Assembly: GCA_036850595.1 (NCBI GenBank)
Contig: CM072168.1
Location: forward strand, 13,693,982 to 13,757,981
From: Rhyacichthys aspro
Lineage: Eukaryota; Chordata; Actinopteri; Gobiiformes; Rhyacichthyidae
Reading direction: 5' to 3'
Length of the DNA: 64,000 bases
Below, in pieces: positions 25,461 to 39,209 of the stretch. The position numbers were made by a program, and so were the translations under genes. Each line of letters opens with the position of its first letter. Position 1 is the first letter of the stretch. Under the pieces are notes generated by a model. It was not told the origin of the DNA. It did not search any database and worked only from the letters and a program-made list of their open reading frames with translations.

Positions 25461-27052
25461 ACCACTTTATTACACAGTTTCACTGCTGTGTTAAACCACA
25501 ATTGCTCCAAAAATCTTTATAAAAATGTTCTGTTTGGTTGTCTGCAAGAAGCTAAAGGCCTTTTTAAACTAAAATGTAAATGGAAAGAGGCTTAAAAAAA
25601 AAAAAAAAGGATATATCTTTTTATGAAGCAGTAAATTTGCAATGCATTCATAACCTGTTTCCCCACGTTTCTCATCATTTTGACTTTATTTTGTCTTTAT
25701 AACTGTGAGGAGAACAGCAGTGACTATGGTCTTCCTTTTAGAAACCAGGTAGGATTGTTTGTGGGGGGCATTCTGTACGTGACACCAAAGGGCTCTTTGT
25801 TTCTTTTCAGAGACTAAAGTATGCATCTGATTGCACCCATTTTTTCTTTTTTACAATTTCTTTTTTCTTTTTACCTTTTTATTACTTTTCACATTAGCTA
25901 GAGCTGTTCTATTTCAGGGTTAGGAAGGCAGACAGACTGAAACATGACAGAACACACACATGATCTAATTTAAAAACATGGAGCCACGTTTTGAATTAAC
26001 TGCAAATCAGAGCCAGACCATTCTGAATTAATTGTACATCTGACCAATAATTAAAATCAGTTACAAGCATTTCTACCTCTATAATCTATACAATATTTTA
26101 AGTTTAAGTTTTGCACTTGGTCCATGGAGCCACCAGGGAGATGCAAAAATCATGCCGTTTACTGGAAATTACAACCAGGAACTGAGCTGCAAAGTCACGT
26201 GTTGTGGAAAGGACTGTACACTTTTGGTAGTTTACTCAAAATAAAAGACTTTAAGAAGTTTAATTTGTCTTAAATGCTTCTTTATTTACCGTTTTCACTT
26301 GTATTTGTGGTTTATTTAAAAAAGTCATTTTAAACAGGTTTTCTGTTTTTTTTTTATTATTTTGTCTTGATACAATTTGTTTTCAATTTCATTCACTTTG
26401 ATTTTTCTGCTGCGGACAGTTTAACATTCAATAATTCAATACATGAATGCAAGAATCTTTAGGGGCTCTTTTTATTAGTTTTAATAAATATAAAGAAATC
26501 AAATCATATGAAGTTCTGTTATACATAAAAAATAACAAACCACAATGACATCACGAAAATACCTGCGCAAACCTTTTATTTTGAAAACGTTATGATATAC
26601 ACTCACTCCTCTTCCTGTTTTGGCGCAGCAGCTGTTGGAGGTGAACGGTTGAGGCTGATAGTCGCTGCTCGCTCAGGTCAGTTCGTGTATTTTTATTTAA
26701 TTTACAGTCATGTTGAAATTTAAAACTACAGCTAGACTATTTTATTAAGAAAAGGGCTCTTATATCTATAGTGAACTGTGACTAAAGACTTTAATTACCT
26801 GTGACTTTATACTTCTATCTTGTATCAAACGAGAATAAACTATTGCCCGGATACCTAACGAACTTTTTTCTAATGTTTTTCACGTTTGTGTTTCACTTTA
26901 TTTTCCTTTCGTGCATGTTTTAGATCAAAGCCTTAAAACAATTGCTTCCGCATTTCTTCTGCTGAAATATTAATCTCCTCTAATTTGTGTTTATGGAAGT
27001 TTAATGTGGCCTCAGGTGAGTCACTGTGGGTGTGTCTCTTGTTCTTACAGAC
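25011..27052. other. Divergent intergenic region between the KIAA2012-like gene and parp4
   Basis: Holds the CA microsatellite, an AT-rich core, a CTCF-like CCACCAGGGAGATGC at 26130, and a probable 5' non-coding exon of parp4 ending at a GT donor near 26678 (CTGCTCGCTCAG|GTCAGT). Promoters for both genes should lie here. No further gene is seen. Confidence 0.6.
25371..25459. repeat. CA dinucleotide microsatellite
   Basis: About 89 bp of nearly pure (CA)n with three CAGA interruptions, in the 5' flank of the KIAA2012-like gene. The Thr-His and Val-Cys open frames across it are artefacts of the repeat. Confidence 0.97.
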
Positions 27053-29044
27053 ATGGCTCTGTTCCAACACTGCTCTGTGCTTTTTGAGCTGAAAGGTCTG
27101 CCTTTCAAAGAGAAGAACAAGATCAAGTTGGCAGTAACTGAAAATGGAGGGACTATTTCCTATGTGGCCAATAAAGAGGTCAGATCATGTCTCATTGAAG
27201 TTACAGAATGCTGTTTATCTAGGTTTTGACTAGGCTTTCAGCAAAATCATCAGTCATTTGCAGAAATATAAGGAAATAATGGAACATTTTAAATTGGTCC
27301 ATTTTATATTAGATAATTATCCTACTCACTTTGTTTTGTATCATTCAGTTCAATATTCTGTTTTGTGTCCGACAGTGCTCTCTGATAGTGACCAGTGATG
27401 TGTCCAGTTTGAGTCCCAACAGACTTCGTAACATTGTGAAGCACCAGATACCTGTTGTTGGACTCAGTTATGTGTACAGCTGTCTGGAGGCTGCTGTTCG
27501 ACTGCCAGAAGATGATTTTAAATTGGATATACCCTCTCCTTCTACCTATTATCTACCTTTCTATAAAGGTACAGCTCTCAAGAATTTATATGTGTGTATT
27601 ATATAAGTAATGGTAGTAAGAAATGGTGTGGACTGTATTTACAAGCTGTAAAAGCTTATATGTTGGAGCTTTGGGTACCTTGTTGTACCTATATAATCCT
27701 GATGAATGAGAACATCACTGTCTTTCTGGTTGAGAGGTTGACATGTCCATTTTGATTAATTTGAGGTTTTTAACCCAGTCTGCAGGTTTACATACAAGTC
27801 TTAAGCTTGGTATGTGTGTTCTGTTGTGTGCTTAACAGGTGTGTACAGTAAAGGTTTTGTCTGGGAGTGTACACCTGAGAATGCTTGTGACTTGAGTGAT
27901 TGATTTCTTTCCATGTGATGTCAAGTATTCCTCTTCCTTTTGTAGACAAACCGTCACCAAGAATAGTAACTACTAAGCCGTTCAAAGTACAAGACAAACC
28001 TCTGGACTCTGTGACTCCGAGGGGGAAGGCTCCAGAGGGAAGAGGAAATGTTATTGAAAATAACAGGTTTGAACATCAACATTTTCAGCTGAACGTGTCT
28101 TATTACTATTTTCATAATGACAAAGTGTGGACAGAGATTTTAAGTACATGCCAATACTGTCCCATTGTCATTAATATTGAACAAAATCCAATAAAAAAAA
28201 TTAGAAAAAAATTATATCCTTGTGTCTCCTATAAAATTCACAGAACATATGCTGAAACTGACCATGATCTCCCCAAGTTTCCAGAAAACTTTCAAGTGGC
28301 CAAATACTCAGTCTTTGAAAAGGTGAATCTATAAAACATTTGATTGTCAAGCATTTTTGTGTATGTAATTCATGTAACTACCATTTGTATTAATTTCTCA
28401 TTAGACTAACAGCAGTTCATGGTGTGTGCTGGAGCTACAGAGTGCTAAAAATGAGAATGCGAGGCAGTATCGTGTGGTGAGCTACTGGAAAGATGATATA
28501 CAATCTGAGGTAATGTGAGAATATATTAAAAAGTCATATGAAGTTACTTTAGTAATTAAAGTAGACATACAGTTATCAACAAATGTGACAATACCCAAAG
28601 ATGTACAATGTAAGATATAATTACTTTTGTTATTTGTGTCTCATTTTTGTTTACATCCAGTAACCAAATAAATCGTTGAAGGTGTTGATTAATTGTTATG
28701 ATAAATATGCTACAGTTTTTACAATTTAAAAAATTACCCTACATCTTTTGTAAATATGGTTGGTCTTAATATTACGTTTATCAATGTTAACTCTGTGTAT
28801 GGAGACATTTCACATTCAGTAAGCACTAACCATCTACTGCATCTTTAGACAGTCATACACTGTTTTGTGCTAACAGAAGGCAGCTGTGAGAGATCGACTG
28901 GTGTTTTTGTCCACTTCAGAAGAGGCTGTGAAAGTTTACCAGGCCTTAAGAGACTCTATGAAGGCAGATGGTCTAAAACAAAGGAGCCATGTTCCTTCTC
29001 ATGTCACTGAGCTGGGATCCGCCCCACTTCAGCAGGTTCAGTAC

Positions 29045-29099
<55 letters not shown>

Positions 29100-32000
29100 A
29101 GTATGTATATATTTTTTTATTTTTTTTTTTAACTTTAAACTTATTTAAAGACTATAATCTCTGTTGTGGATAATAGAAAATATAAATAATATTACTCAGA
29201 ACAATCAGTTAATGAAAACTTCTGTTGGCTTCAGCTGCTGCTTGAAGAGAAGCTCAACACAGGAGGCCTGTCACAGGAGGTTGGTGTGTTTGTGGAGTTG
29301 CTATGGGAAGAGGCCATGGGTCGCCTTGAACACATCCTCCAAGTTTCAGTAGACAAGATCAGTCTCAATGATGTAAGAATAAAAAAATACCCTTTAGAAA
29401 TCTCAGACTTCTGTCTCGTTCAAAAGAAAATGTACAGCTGTATTTGCTCTTGATACTTGTGTGTATAGGTGACCAGGGCAGAGGGGTTGTTACTTCAGGC
29501 TCAGAGAAAACTTAATGAAAGTAACTCTGAAGAGGTGGCTTCGTATTGGAGCGAGTTTTATACTCTGCTTCCTCACCAAACACATATTGACCCAAGTATC
29601 CATAATATTTCCCAGCATCTGGATCTTTGCCAGGTAAATATGCATTAGACATCGAATATGAGGTAACATCAAACATGATATTGCTAGCATTGCCATCCCA
29701 CCAACATGAAATATTTGTTTTTGTGAAGTTAATTAGAGACATTTTGACTGTCAGTGAAATGACATTGGGAAGCGCTGTACCTTCCAGTCTGGGCAAATAT
29801 CGTGCTCTGAAATGCGGTATTGAAGCGGTTCCCTTTCAGAGCCCAGAGTTTGAGGCTGTGACTTCTCTGCTTCAGCACAGGTAACAAAAAAATGATCTAG
29901 AATTTTACTGTAAGCAAAAAATATTTATTTTTCCAACATTAGCAAAGTATTGAAAACTACAAGCAACCCTGAACTCAATCCAACATTCCTTTTATGTTGT
30001 GTGGCTTTTGCGGTGGAGATATTTATTCTTTTTTATCATCAATTTTCAGTCAGTAAATCCAAATAAATTTAAATTTAATCTGATTTAGATCAACTTCTTT
30101 TTGTGTAATTTATAGTAAAATACAGGTCCATCAGATTCTGCGCATCAACAGAGGAGTGGAGCTTCAAACATTTAAGAGTGAAATTGGAAACATTAAGCCC
30201 CTCCTCCATTCATCCAGTCCAAGCAACTTTGTGGGAATCCTATCTCGGTAAGACCTTCCCTTTAAAAACTGAAATTATTCTGATATAAACAAAAAGTTAT
30301 ATGAACTTTTTTTTCTTATTATCTTTCAAACATTACATTATTGATGCTATCTAAAACACCAAAACATAGCACAGGCTACAGATATTAATGCAGATATTAG
30401 CAGAAACATGTATGTATAGACCCAATAGTTCTGTAGTTAGTGCATACATAAAATTGCACTCAGATACATAGACCTCATATGTGCAAGAATATATCTGAGC
30501 AAACAACAATGGCCTCAATAATGGGACATTAAAGACACAAAAATGTAGTGCTCTCTTCACACCTCAAACATTCAGTGCAATTCATTTATTTTTCTTCTGT
30601 AAATACATATGAGATTTATTCATTTTCTACCGCTTATTCCCATGAGATACATTGCGAAGGGAAATTATGGAAAGAAGTATCTATCACACAAAATGGCACT
30701 GTACACCTGGATTTGGATTTTCTCACACATTTACACCAAAAATCTCAGGGCCTTTGAACTTTTTTTGCCATATTTTGAGGTTTAATTTAGTAAAAATAAT
30801 ATAGTTTTACTTATAAGACCTATTGCTTATAAGTACATCCATTCTCTTTAGTGGCCTTTTACTGCCTCGTGTTGTAGTGGAGCACCATGGGATTGAAAGG
30901 ACTGATGCTGGTAATCTGGGCAGTGGAATCTACTTCAGTGATAACCTCAGGTTGGTAAATAATTCAAAATATTTTCTTGTAAATGCAGTTAATTTTTCAT
31001 TAAAAACATAAACATATTTTTATACATTTTCCTAAATTGTTTGTGTACCTTTGGCTTACAGCACAGCTTTGAAATACTCCAAGTTGTGTGTGACAGACCA
31101 TTCTCGACTGTTGCTGGTGTGTGATGTATCATTGGGACGATGTAAGGACATTCAAAAGCGAGACCTCACGCTCACCCAGGCCCCTGAAGGATATGACAGT
31201 GTGCACGGAGTCCGACAAAAACCTGACATTCAGTCTGATTTTATGGTACAAATATTTGTTACAGTACAACACAGTTCACAGTGTTTTATTACTTATATTG
31301 GAGAAAATAGCTTAAAAAATGTGGGCCTCTCTTAACACTTTTTTTTGTGAAATGTTTTTAATGCAACTCTTACAAATGTGATTAAAACCCATAAAGAATA
31401 TAGAAGCATGAGCAATCATTACATTTCATTAAAGTACCTATGTTGCAGGATGATGAATATGTAGTGTACAGTCCTGACCAGGTGAAGCTGAAGTATGTGG
31501 TTCAGTTCAGTCAGGAAGGAGAACAACTGAGAAACTACACTCCTGAAGTCAATATGTCAGAGGAGCCAAGCTTGCCCTCCTCTGACCAAGGTAATACATT
31601 TTGATCAGTGTTTTATTTTTTGTTGAATTTGTCTGTAATGTAATGTATTGTGATTGTAATATTTATAGGAAAAGGGTCAGACGAGGAAGACATTGATAAT
31701 ATAAAAAACCCACTAGAAAAGGTAACTGCTGGTCTTTTGGACAGTTCTGGACAACAGATCCCTCTGCAGGCTGTCCATGTGAAATGCAAACTTGTGGACC
31801 TACTTTCTCAGGTAAAACGAATGCTCATAGCACAATGTCTTGTTAAAAATAATATTTTGTGGGCATAAGTTACTCGCCGTTACCTTGTCATTGTTTCCTT
31901 TTATTTTTACAAAATTAGGTCATCATCTTTCAGAAATATTCCAATCAGAGCTCTGTGCCCATAGAGGCCAAGTATGTATTTCCATTGGACGATTCTGCAG

Positions 32001-35000
32001 CAGTGTGTGGGTTTGAGGCATTTATCAATGGCAAACATGTGGTGGGACAGGTAAAGTAGTTACAGAAAATGTAATCAAAATGAACTCTTTTCTTTAATGA
32101 TGTGTAATAATATATGAGGTTTGAAGCTATTTATAGCTAGTTATTAATAATATTAATAACATTTATAAAATATAATTTATTGCATACCCTGGTTTATTAT
32201 GCACACATTTACAGTTTCTATACAAATTTGACAATTTCTTAATAGATAAAATAATAATTAATTTAAAATTAAAAAAAAAAAAGAATTAATTATGTTGTGT
32301 TTGTTTGGCACTAGGTTAAGGAGAAGGAAGCTGCACGAAAAGAGTACAAGCAGGCCATAGAGAAGGGCCATGGAGCCTACCTCATGGACCAGGATGCCCC
32401 TGTGTGTTGAGTTTTACTGTATTATGTATATGTATTCATGCTATGTACAAGGTTTTGATTAATGAAAATCATATTTTGACACAGTTTTGTTTTTCTTTTT
32501 GTCTCTTTGTGCTTCATGCAGGATGTGTTCACCATAAGTGTTGGCAATCTTCCACCTGGAGCAACTGTCCTCATTAAAGTTACCTTTGTATCAGAGTTGA
32601 TTGTAAAGGATGGAAGTATTTTTTTCTCTTTGCCTGGTAGTGTGGCTCCATGGCAGGAGAGTGCAGCGCTCAACCAGACAACACAGGTTTGAGAATATCA
32701 TTATTGTCTCTAATACACATTCCATTTTAAAAAAAAACATTTTGTTGTAATTGTTTCTGATTTATTTGGATATTTTGTCAGTTTAGACACCTCAAAAACA
32801 CTTACCATCCTAGCATTTTAATATTTAATGATAATTAAATATTAATATTGTGTATATATTTGTGTTATACTTATCTTACTATATATCTTGTGATTATAAA
32901 TAAAAACATAAACTGTTCCAGATGCATTATTTAGATAAATAAGATGACAGAACACTGTCCAAAGAAGTCAAGAGATATTTCCCTATTGTTTTCCTCTAAA
33001 CAGGTAACTGTAGAAAAAGTGTGTGTAACTGATGAAGAAGCAAGTACAAGGTGCGTTTTCTCAAAGTTATGTCAAACATTCATCACCTTACCTTACATCA
33101 TAATTAATAAAGTATTTTTCTGCATTACCTCAGAGCATTTAATCTTGACATGTCGATTGACATGCCTCATGAGATCACTGAACTGAAAAGCATCACTCAT
33201 AAAATAAAAATGAAGGTAATTAAGAGAAATATATGTATTTTATTATTATGAATGTTAAATGTTAAATATTTTAACATACAAATGTGTTTTAAAGAGTTTC
33301 TTCATCTTTCATGTTAAAGTGTATTTATATTTCCAGAGAACCGACTGTAAGGCGGTGGTGAGTGTGCTGCCAGGAGAGGTCATGGGACCTGAAGGCTTTC
33401 AGCTTTTGATTACTCTGTCTGAGGTCCACACACCAAGGATGTGGGTCGAGAAACACCCAGACAAGGACAGCCAGGTTTCACCTGTTTTTACCTTTTTATT
33501 TGATTTATTTTAACTTTCAAACTTTCAAACATTTTCTACTTTTTTTTTTTACTTTAAGGCCTGTATGTTGGTTTTCTACCCGAACTTTGAAGTCACTTCA
33601 ACTTCCTCGTCAGATGAAGTTGTGCTTTTGCTGGATGCATCTGAATCTATGAAGGGAGAGTCTCTGAGTACAGCCCAAAGAATCGCTCTGCATGTCTTGA
33701 AAACCCTCGACTGCAACCTCAAAGTCAATGTCATCTTCTTTGGGACCGGTGAGTTTGACTTGTAAAAGCATGTTTGTGCAAATTTGATCCAAATTAAAGA
33801 CTGCAGTTTAATTTATTAGTATCATGATTGCACAGCCTTCTTTAGTTCTTTCTGGAAATATAATTAATGTATGTGTTTTTATGTCAGATCACACAGAGGC
33901 TTTTCTGACTGCACAACCCATTTTTGAAGTGCATCAGGCAGCTAAAAACTTTATTAAGGTAAATTGTGAAAAATTGTAGATGTGTGGTATATTTCTTTAA
34001 ATCCATGTAGGATTAAAAACCAAATGTTGCCAACATAAGCAGCAGGTATATCTTAGGGGTGTTTAAATGGACCTCTTTAGTTTGTATTGAACAATGTCCT
34101 TAAAAAGGCTGATAAAGACACTGTCTTTCCTACTAGCACTTCTCGTCAGCAGGGGGAAGCACTGAGCTGTGGCGTCCCTTGCGAGCTCTGAGTCTCCTGC
34201 CTCCCTCCAGTGGCACTAGGAACCTGCTGCTGCTGTCGGACGGTCACATCCAAAATGCAGAGCTCACTTTGAAGCTGCTTAGGAACAATGTTGAACATAG
34301 CCGCCTCTTCACCTGCGGCCTGAGGTCTGAGTCCATCATGAGTCACTTTGTGATCATTCATTAATGACCACTTACAGATAGATTATACTTATAGACTGGT
34401 CATTTTTAGTCACTGAGACTAAAAATGAAGTATGCTGTTGTCTGTTCAATGTTACATGTGAAATGTCCAGCTCACTGTGGATCTGATAAAACTGAAGATG
34501 TTTTTTTTATATTGTTTTCAGTCCAACTGCCAATCGACACATGCTGAGAGCTCTGGCCGAGGCAGGAGGTGGAGCCTATGAATTCTTTGACACAAAAACC
34601 AAACACAACTGGTCAGAAAAGGTGAGATGTGTTCATAGGATTTACTTTATCACCTTGTTTAACAGGTTTTGAATTCATTGACCTCTATCCAAATGAGTTT
34701 ATTGTATGTCGATCTTTGTAAAACCTTTATTTCTTAATTTTGGGTTTAGTATCCTTTTAATTGTTAATGTACATGTTCACCTATGGACTTCTCTGCTGTA
34801 GGTGGCATCTCAAGTTAGGCGGATGATGGCTCCAGGAGCAAGGTCAGTGTCTGTAAAGTGGCAGCAGTTTAGCACAACAGCACCACCACCTGTGCAAGCC
34901 CCGAAGCAGCTCCACGCTCTGTTTAATGACTGTCACACTCTGGTCTATGGCTTTGTGCCACACTGCACTCAGGTATTATGTAATACAAAAACTGTTTTTA

Positions 35001-38000
35001 ATTGTATTTAGGCTCTGTTATGTTTTATTAATGTCAGTTATGTACATGTTTATGATAAGTTTTTTCCTAAAACCCAAATGTCACAAATGCCATTGATAAA
35101 GGCTTATTCAGATATCTACCATGATCATTAATGTACCAATTATGAATTAAAATCAAATTTATATTTTACAGGCCACACTTCTAGGTAACCTAAGTGGCCA
35201 GGAGATTAAAACCATGGTGTCAACCAGTGAGCTGCAGAAGACCAAGGGGACAGTAAGAAGGAACATTTTGCCTTGTTTAATTAAGACATTTGGATTACTG
35301 TTTGTTAGCATACATTTGTATATCAGATGAGATTGCCTTAAACTGAAGTATGTACTGTAAACTTTGAATTTTAATTATATTTAGCATTAATGTTTGTATT
35401 GTTTTATGTCACATGTTGTTGGCTTAGCTGCTGCATGAAAGCAAAACATGAAGAAGTAAATGTGGTGTCTTTTAGTTATGACATTTCTAGGATAAGTAAT
35501 ATTAAAATATGTTAAGACATACCCACCAAATAAAATGAAAGAAAAACAATGCAAATACCCATACAGTATATACTAGGGGATTTTAAAGAGTCTTTGTTGC
35601 AAGTCTATGGTGGGGCACTTATTGCATAAAAAGAGTGACCCTAGTTCAAGTCCTGGCTCGAATCTGTTGCTTCATGTTTTTCACTTCTTTCTTTCTGATA
35701 TTCTGTCAGGCGATTGTGCCTATCAAATAAGGGTAAAGTGATTTAACGTTACACTACAGAAACCCTAGACCAGCTGTGAGTTTAGGGAAGCTCATTTTTA
35801 GACCACTGACCACAGTTTACTATGCCAGTGTTAAGGATAACGGTCATCTATTTTTGCAAATTTTTGCATTTACAGCTAAACATGTGGTTGAAGATTGAAT
35901 ATTTTTGTCTTTACAGTTTCTTCACAAGCTAACAGCGAGAGCACTCATCAGGGATTTTGAAGATGGAAGCCTGGACTCCAGTGAAGCTCAGCATGAGGTA
36001 TGTGCCACTAAGTAAGAATAAAAAACATTTCCCTTCATTCAGATGCTCATCCTCAGCTTGGTGTGTTTACTGGTCTGCTTTTCCAGGGGAAGAAAGCAGA
36101 GCTGAAGTCCTTTGTAATCGAGCTGAGCAAAGAGTTCTCTATCCTCTCTCAGTTCACCAGCTTTGTGGCCATTGAAGAAAGGGTCTGTCTCTTTCATCTT
36201 ACAGTAGCACGTAAAATAAATAACATTTGTAATTTATCAACAAAAAAGACTGTTCTGTTATGTATACTTTAGTACAGCACACAGTGGTTTTTGCACTAAA
36301 GTGTTAATGTGCTCTAGCCCCATTAACATTATACTACAGTTCTAGTGTTTTTATTGTGACTCCTTTCTGCTTCTTCAGACAAGCTACCTACACAAATCTC
36401 AACTGGAACTGTAGCATGAACTCTTGTTTCTTATTTTAGGATTCTGAACAAGAGCAAGGCTTCACAGACATCCCCAAAGTGATTGCAGAGGAAGACGTAG
36501 ACTTTTTGCCCTATATCGGCTGGGCTTCATCTGAGGACGAGGAAGAGGAAATGGAAATGGACGAGGGAGAAGAATCTGACTTTTCTGCCATAGAAGAGGT
36601 AAAGTTGTATATAGGAGAAGGAAACAGTAGGGTCATAGGGTCACCTGCCTACCTACCTGATATGAAGGTTTAGGTTAGTGTTGCTCTCCTCCCACATGTT
36701 TTTGTTTTCTTTTTAAAGTTGAAATGTGGGAAATTTACAATTATAGTGATAATTATGTATAATATAAATTGCATTGTGTAGATAAAACATGTTCTATAAT
36801 CTTTGTCATGACAAATATTCATAATTGATTCAGTTAAAACTGCTGCCACCATGTACAGTGATAAAGTTGACCCAGGTTCTTTTAGAATACAAATTTGGTT
36901 TGTTAACAGGAATACTTTTCTATTTCTTTCTTTGTTACTGATTTAGGCTTATTTGGGTCCCGTCAACATGATTATGGAATCAGATCTGGCAGATGTGATG
37001 GCTTCACCAGAATATTCATTTGCATCTCCCGAAAATTTGGCTTTGGAACTGGAACACGCCTCATTCTCATGTGACATGCCTCAGGGCGGATTTGGCTCTT
37101 CAGCCTCAGGTCAATTATTTGGCTTTCAGAAAATGACATCACCAGAGCCACCTACAGAACCTCACTGTGATGTAGTCTTTGCACCTCCATTAAGGGAAAA
37201 GGAGACATTTCAACGCTTTCTTCCACGAACAGACTCGATTATTCCTGCCGCACCACCGCCCACTGTTTTTTCCGCCCAACATTTTTCCTTGGGTTCCCTG
37301 CAGTCTTTATCATTAGCTGCTAATTCTACCCTACCACCTGCCCCTCCTCCTCCTGTAATGGACTCTTTACCCATGCCACTCCTCGGGAAGTCTTTATTTG
37401 GTTTTAGTCCTTCACCACCACCTCCTCCTCAACACCGTCCTCTCATTGCCTCTTCACCAATGCCTCTCCCGGGGCAAGCTTTATTTGGTTCTAGTCCTAT
37501 GCCAGCACCTGGTCCTCTATGCCGTCCTGCCAAGGCCTCTTCATCTATGTCACTACCGGAGCAGTCTTTTTCATTTGCTCCTAGTCCTACACCACCACCT
37601 CCTCCTGTAGCCCATCGTTTTACAGCCTCTTTTCGCATGCCACTCCCGGCGCAGGTTCCTTTATTTGGTTCTAGTCCTACGCCTCCTCCTCCTCCTGTAT
37701 GCCATCCTCTCATGACCTCTTCATGCATGCAGGAAGAGTCTGCCAGTGAGGTGTCTCTCAGCATCACTTCCGATGAACAACCCCAACATCTGCAATCAGA
37801 ATCAGTTAAAAAAGATAGATCTCGTTGTTTACCAAGGAAAATGCACATGTTGAGTAGAAAACATGTCCAGCAAACTGAATATGAATCGAGAACTGTTTTC
37901 CAAGAACCATCAATATTAAGGGCTCCAGTCCCAAAAGAACTGAATGAAGCAGATGTCCCAGCTGTTTATGCTTTCACTAAAAGGTGCAAGCCCACACTTA

Positions 38001-39209
38001 AGCAAAAACGTTTTCCTGGGAAAATGTTGTCCAAAGAGATGCCACTGATTACTGTGTAAGTCCTACCAAAATCAGCCTGCTAATCAACTTTACCTGTTTG
38101 GGTACTTGATTCAGTATGACTTTTCACTACTAATTCTGTTTTAGGAGAGGAGAAGAAGAGGCAGCAGTTTATGAACAAGAAAAGCCAAAATGGACAAGAA
38201 TATTCAACATGCAACATTCAGTAAGCCACATTTTAGTTTCAAAACCTTGATTTTTCATAATTATCTCACATCTAGATGCAAGGTTATGTGTAAATATGTC
38301 AAGTTTCAGGTTGTCTGTCACACTCTGTTTCTCTTGTCAGGAGCAAGTAGAAATTTTCTCACTTCTGTTGCAGGAAGGCTACTGGGAGTTATCCTCAGAA
38401 CTTGGTAGACTCATAAACTGTGACATATCCCGCTTTGCCAATGATTTCCTGAAAAGCAGGGGCATTAGGTCACTAGGTAAGCTCGAACACCACATTGGTA
38501 TTCAAGTAAATCTTCATAATTATCAGTTGCTCATAAAAAGGTCTACACACCAATGCAAGTCGGCCTTCGCTTGCTACAGTCTAGTATTTACTTTGCATAT
38601 TGTGAACCTAGTGCATACCTCTCCCGTGACTTGTGTTCTAGGTCTGAAGGCCCACGCTGACATCCTGAAATTGCTGGCAACTCTCTTGGTTTTGCAGTTG
38701 ATGAGGCTGGAAGAGATTAAAGAAGGACAACTGCTGCGTACACTCTTCTGCCTGGAGGACTGCACACAGTTGTCCAGGTCTGTACACAGCACGTCAGCAG
38801 TAAAGGCATTTGTAGTTCATGTGCAAGTACCTGCCCTGTCAAATCAAAGCAGACATTCGCCCGTTGTGATCTCAATAATATAACACATGGACATCTTAGT
38901 TCAACAGTCATTTATAAAAAATTAAGTTGTATTTTTAGGTCACCAATGTGAGATACAGAGCAGCTTCAACATGACCATGTGTCTGACTCCTGATGTGTTT
39001 CTTCCAGGCCTGAACATTGGGATGCTGTAAACAGGGCAGTAAAGTGGGCACGTTGGGCCGACAGACAGTACCCGTGCGTGTATAGCCGTCTGGAGTTTGG
39101 TTTGAGCTGGGAGGCGTCCACTAAACAGCTGCTGGGTTTTGAAGACATCTCCCACTTGTCTCCTCTAAGGCGTCTGAACCTGAACCGATTCTCTGTCATA
39201 GTCCTCTGA
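27053..39209 (+). CDS. parp4: Vault poly(ADP-ribose) polymerase (PARP4)
   Basis: Mono-ADP-ribosyltransferase of the vault ribonucleoprotein. The start at 27053 lies two bases after a splice acceptor. In order: BRCT domain (27053-27567); PARP regulatory helices (28885-29880); ADP-ribosyltransferase fold (about 30120-31530) with LLHSSSPSN (catalytic His 30207-30209), NLGSGIYFSD (Tyr) and DDEYVVY (Glu 31455-31457), so the H-Y-E triad is present; VIT domain (about 31740-33000) with YVFPLDDSAAVCGFEAFING; vWA domain (33560-34620) with an intact MIDAS LLDASES; an acidic stretch (36500-36600); a 1.1-kb exon (about 36946-38058) rich in Pro and Phe-Gly with 90-bp repeats; and a C-terminal MVP-interaction region (38340-39209) with STKQLLGFEDIS. 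Domain order and sequence match human PARP4 throughout. The Gly after the catalytic His is Ser here. A few exon boundaries are approximate. Likely polyadenylation signals lie near 39340. Confidence 0.95.
29047..29096. repeat. TA dinucleotide microsatellite
   Basis: About 50 bp of pure (TA)n in a parp4 intron, directly after the donor of the exon ending at about 29034. Confidence 0.95.
35600..35710 (+). repeat. Degenerate tRNA-derived SINE relic
   Basis: In a parp4 intron. TGGTGGGGCACTTATTGC resembles an A-box region and AGTTCAAGTCCTGGCTCG a B-box, followed by a T-rich body. Reverse-complemented, it aligns by eye with the copies at 12395 and 15430. It cannot fold as a full tRNA with paired stems, so it is a relic and not a gene. 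Confidence 0.5.
37360..37735 (+). repeat. 90-bp in-frame repeat inside a parp4 exon
   Basis: About four degenerate units of roughly 30 codons. Each has a Met-Pro-Leu-Pro lead, a Phe-Gly or Phe-Ala core (LFGFSP, LFGSSP, SFAPSP, LFGSSP), a polyproline run and a Ser/Thr-rich close. The TTTATTTGGTT landmark recurs at about 37393, 37480, 37570 (degenerate) and 37661, spacing about 87-91 bp. The region lies between the vWA and vault-binding parts, where mammalian PARP4 is also low-complexity. Confidence 0.85.

Noticed and set aside
25226..25595. Overlapping ORFs with Thr-His and Val-Cys runs
   Set aside because: Produced by the (CA)n microsatellite in all frames.
35608..35660. tRNA gene
   Set aside because: A- and B-box-like words are present, but acceptor and anticodon stems do not pair. 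It matches other SINE relics in the window.
38296..38883. 195-codon single ORF
   Set aside because: It reads through parp4 exons and their introns. The genuine parp4 exons in this stretch are shorter, with clear GT-AG ends.
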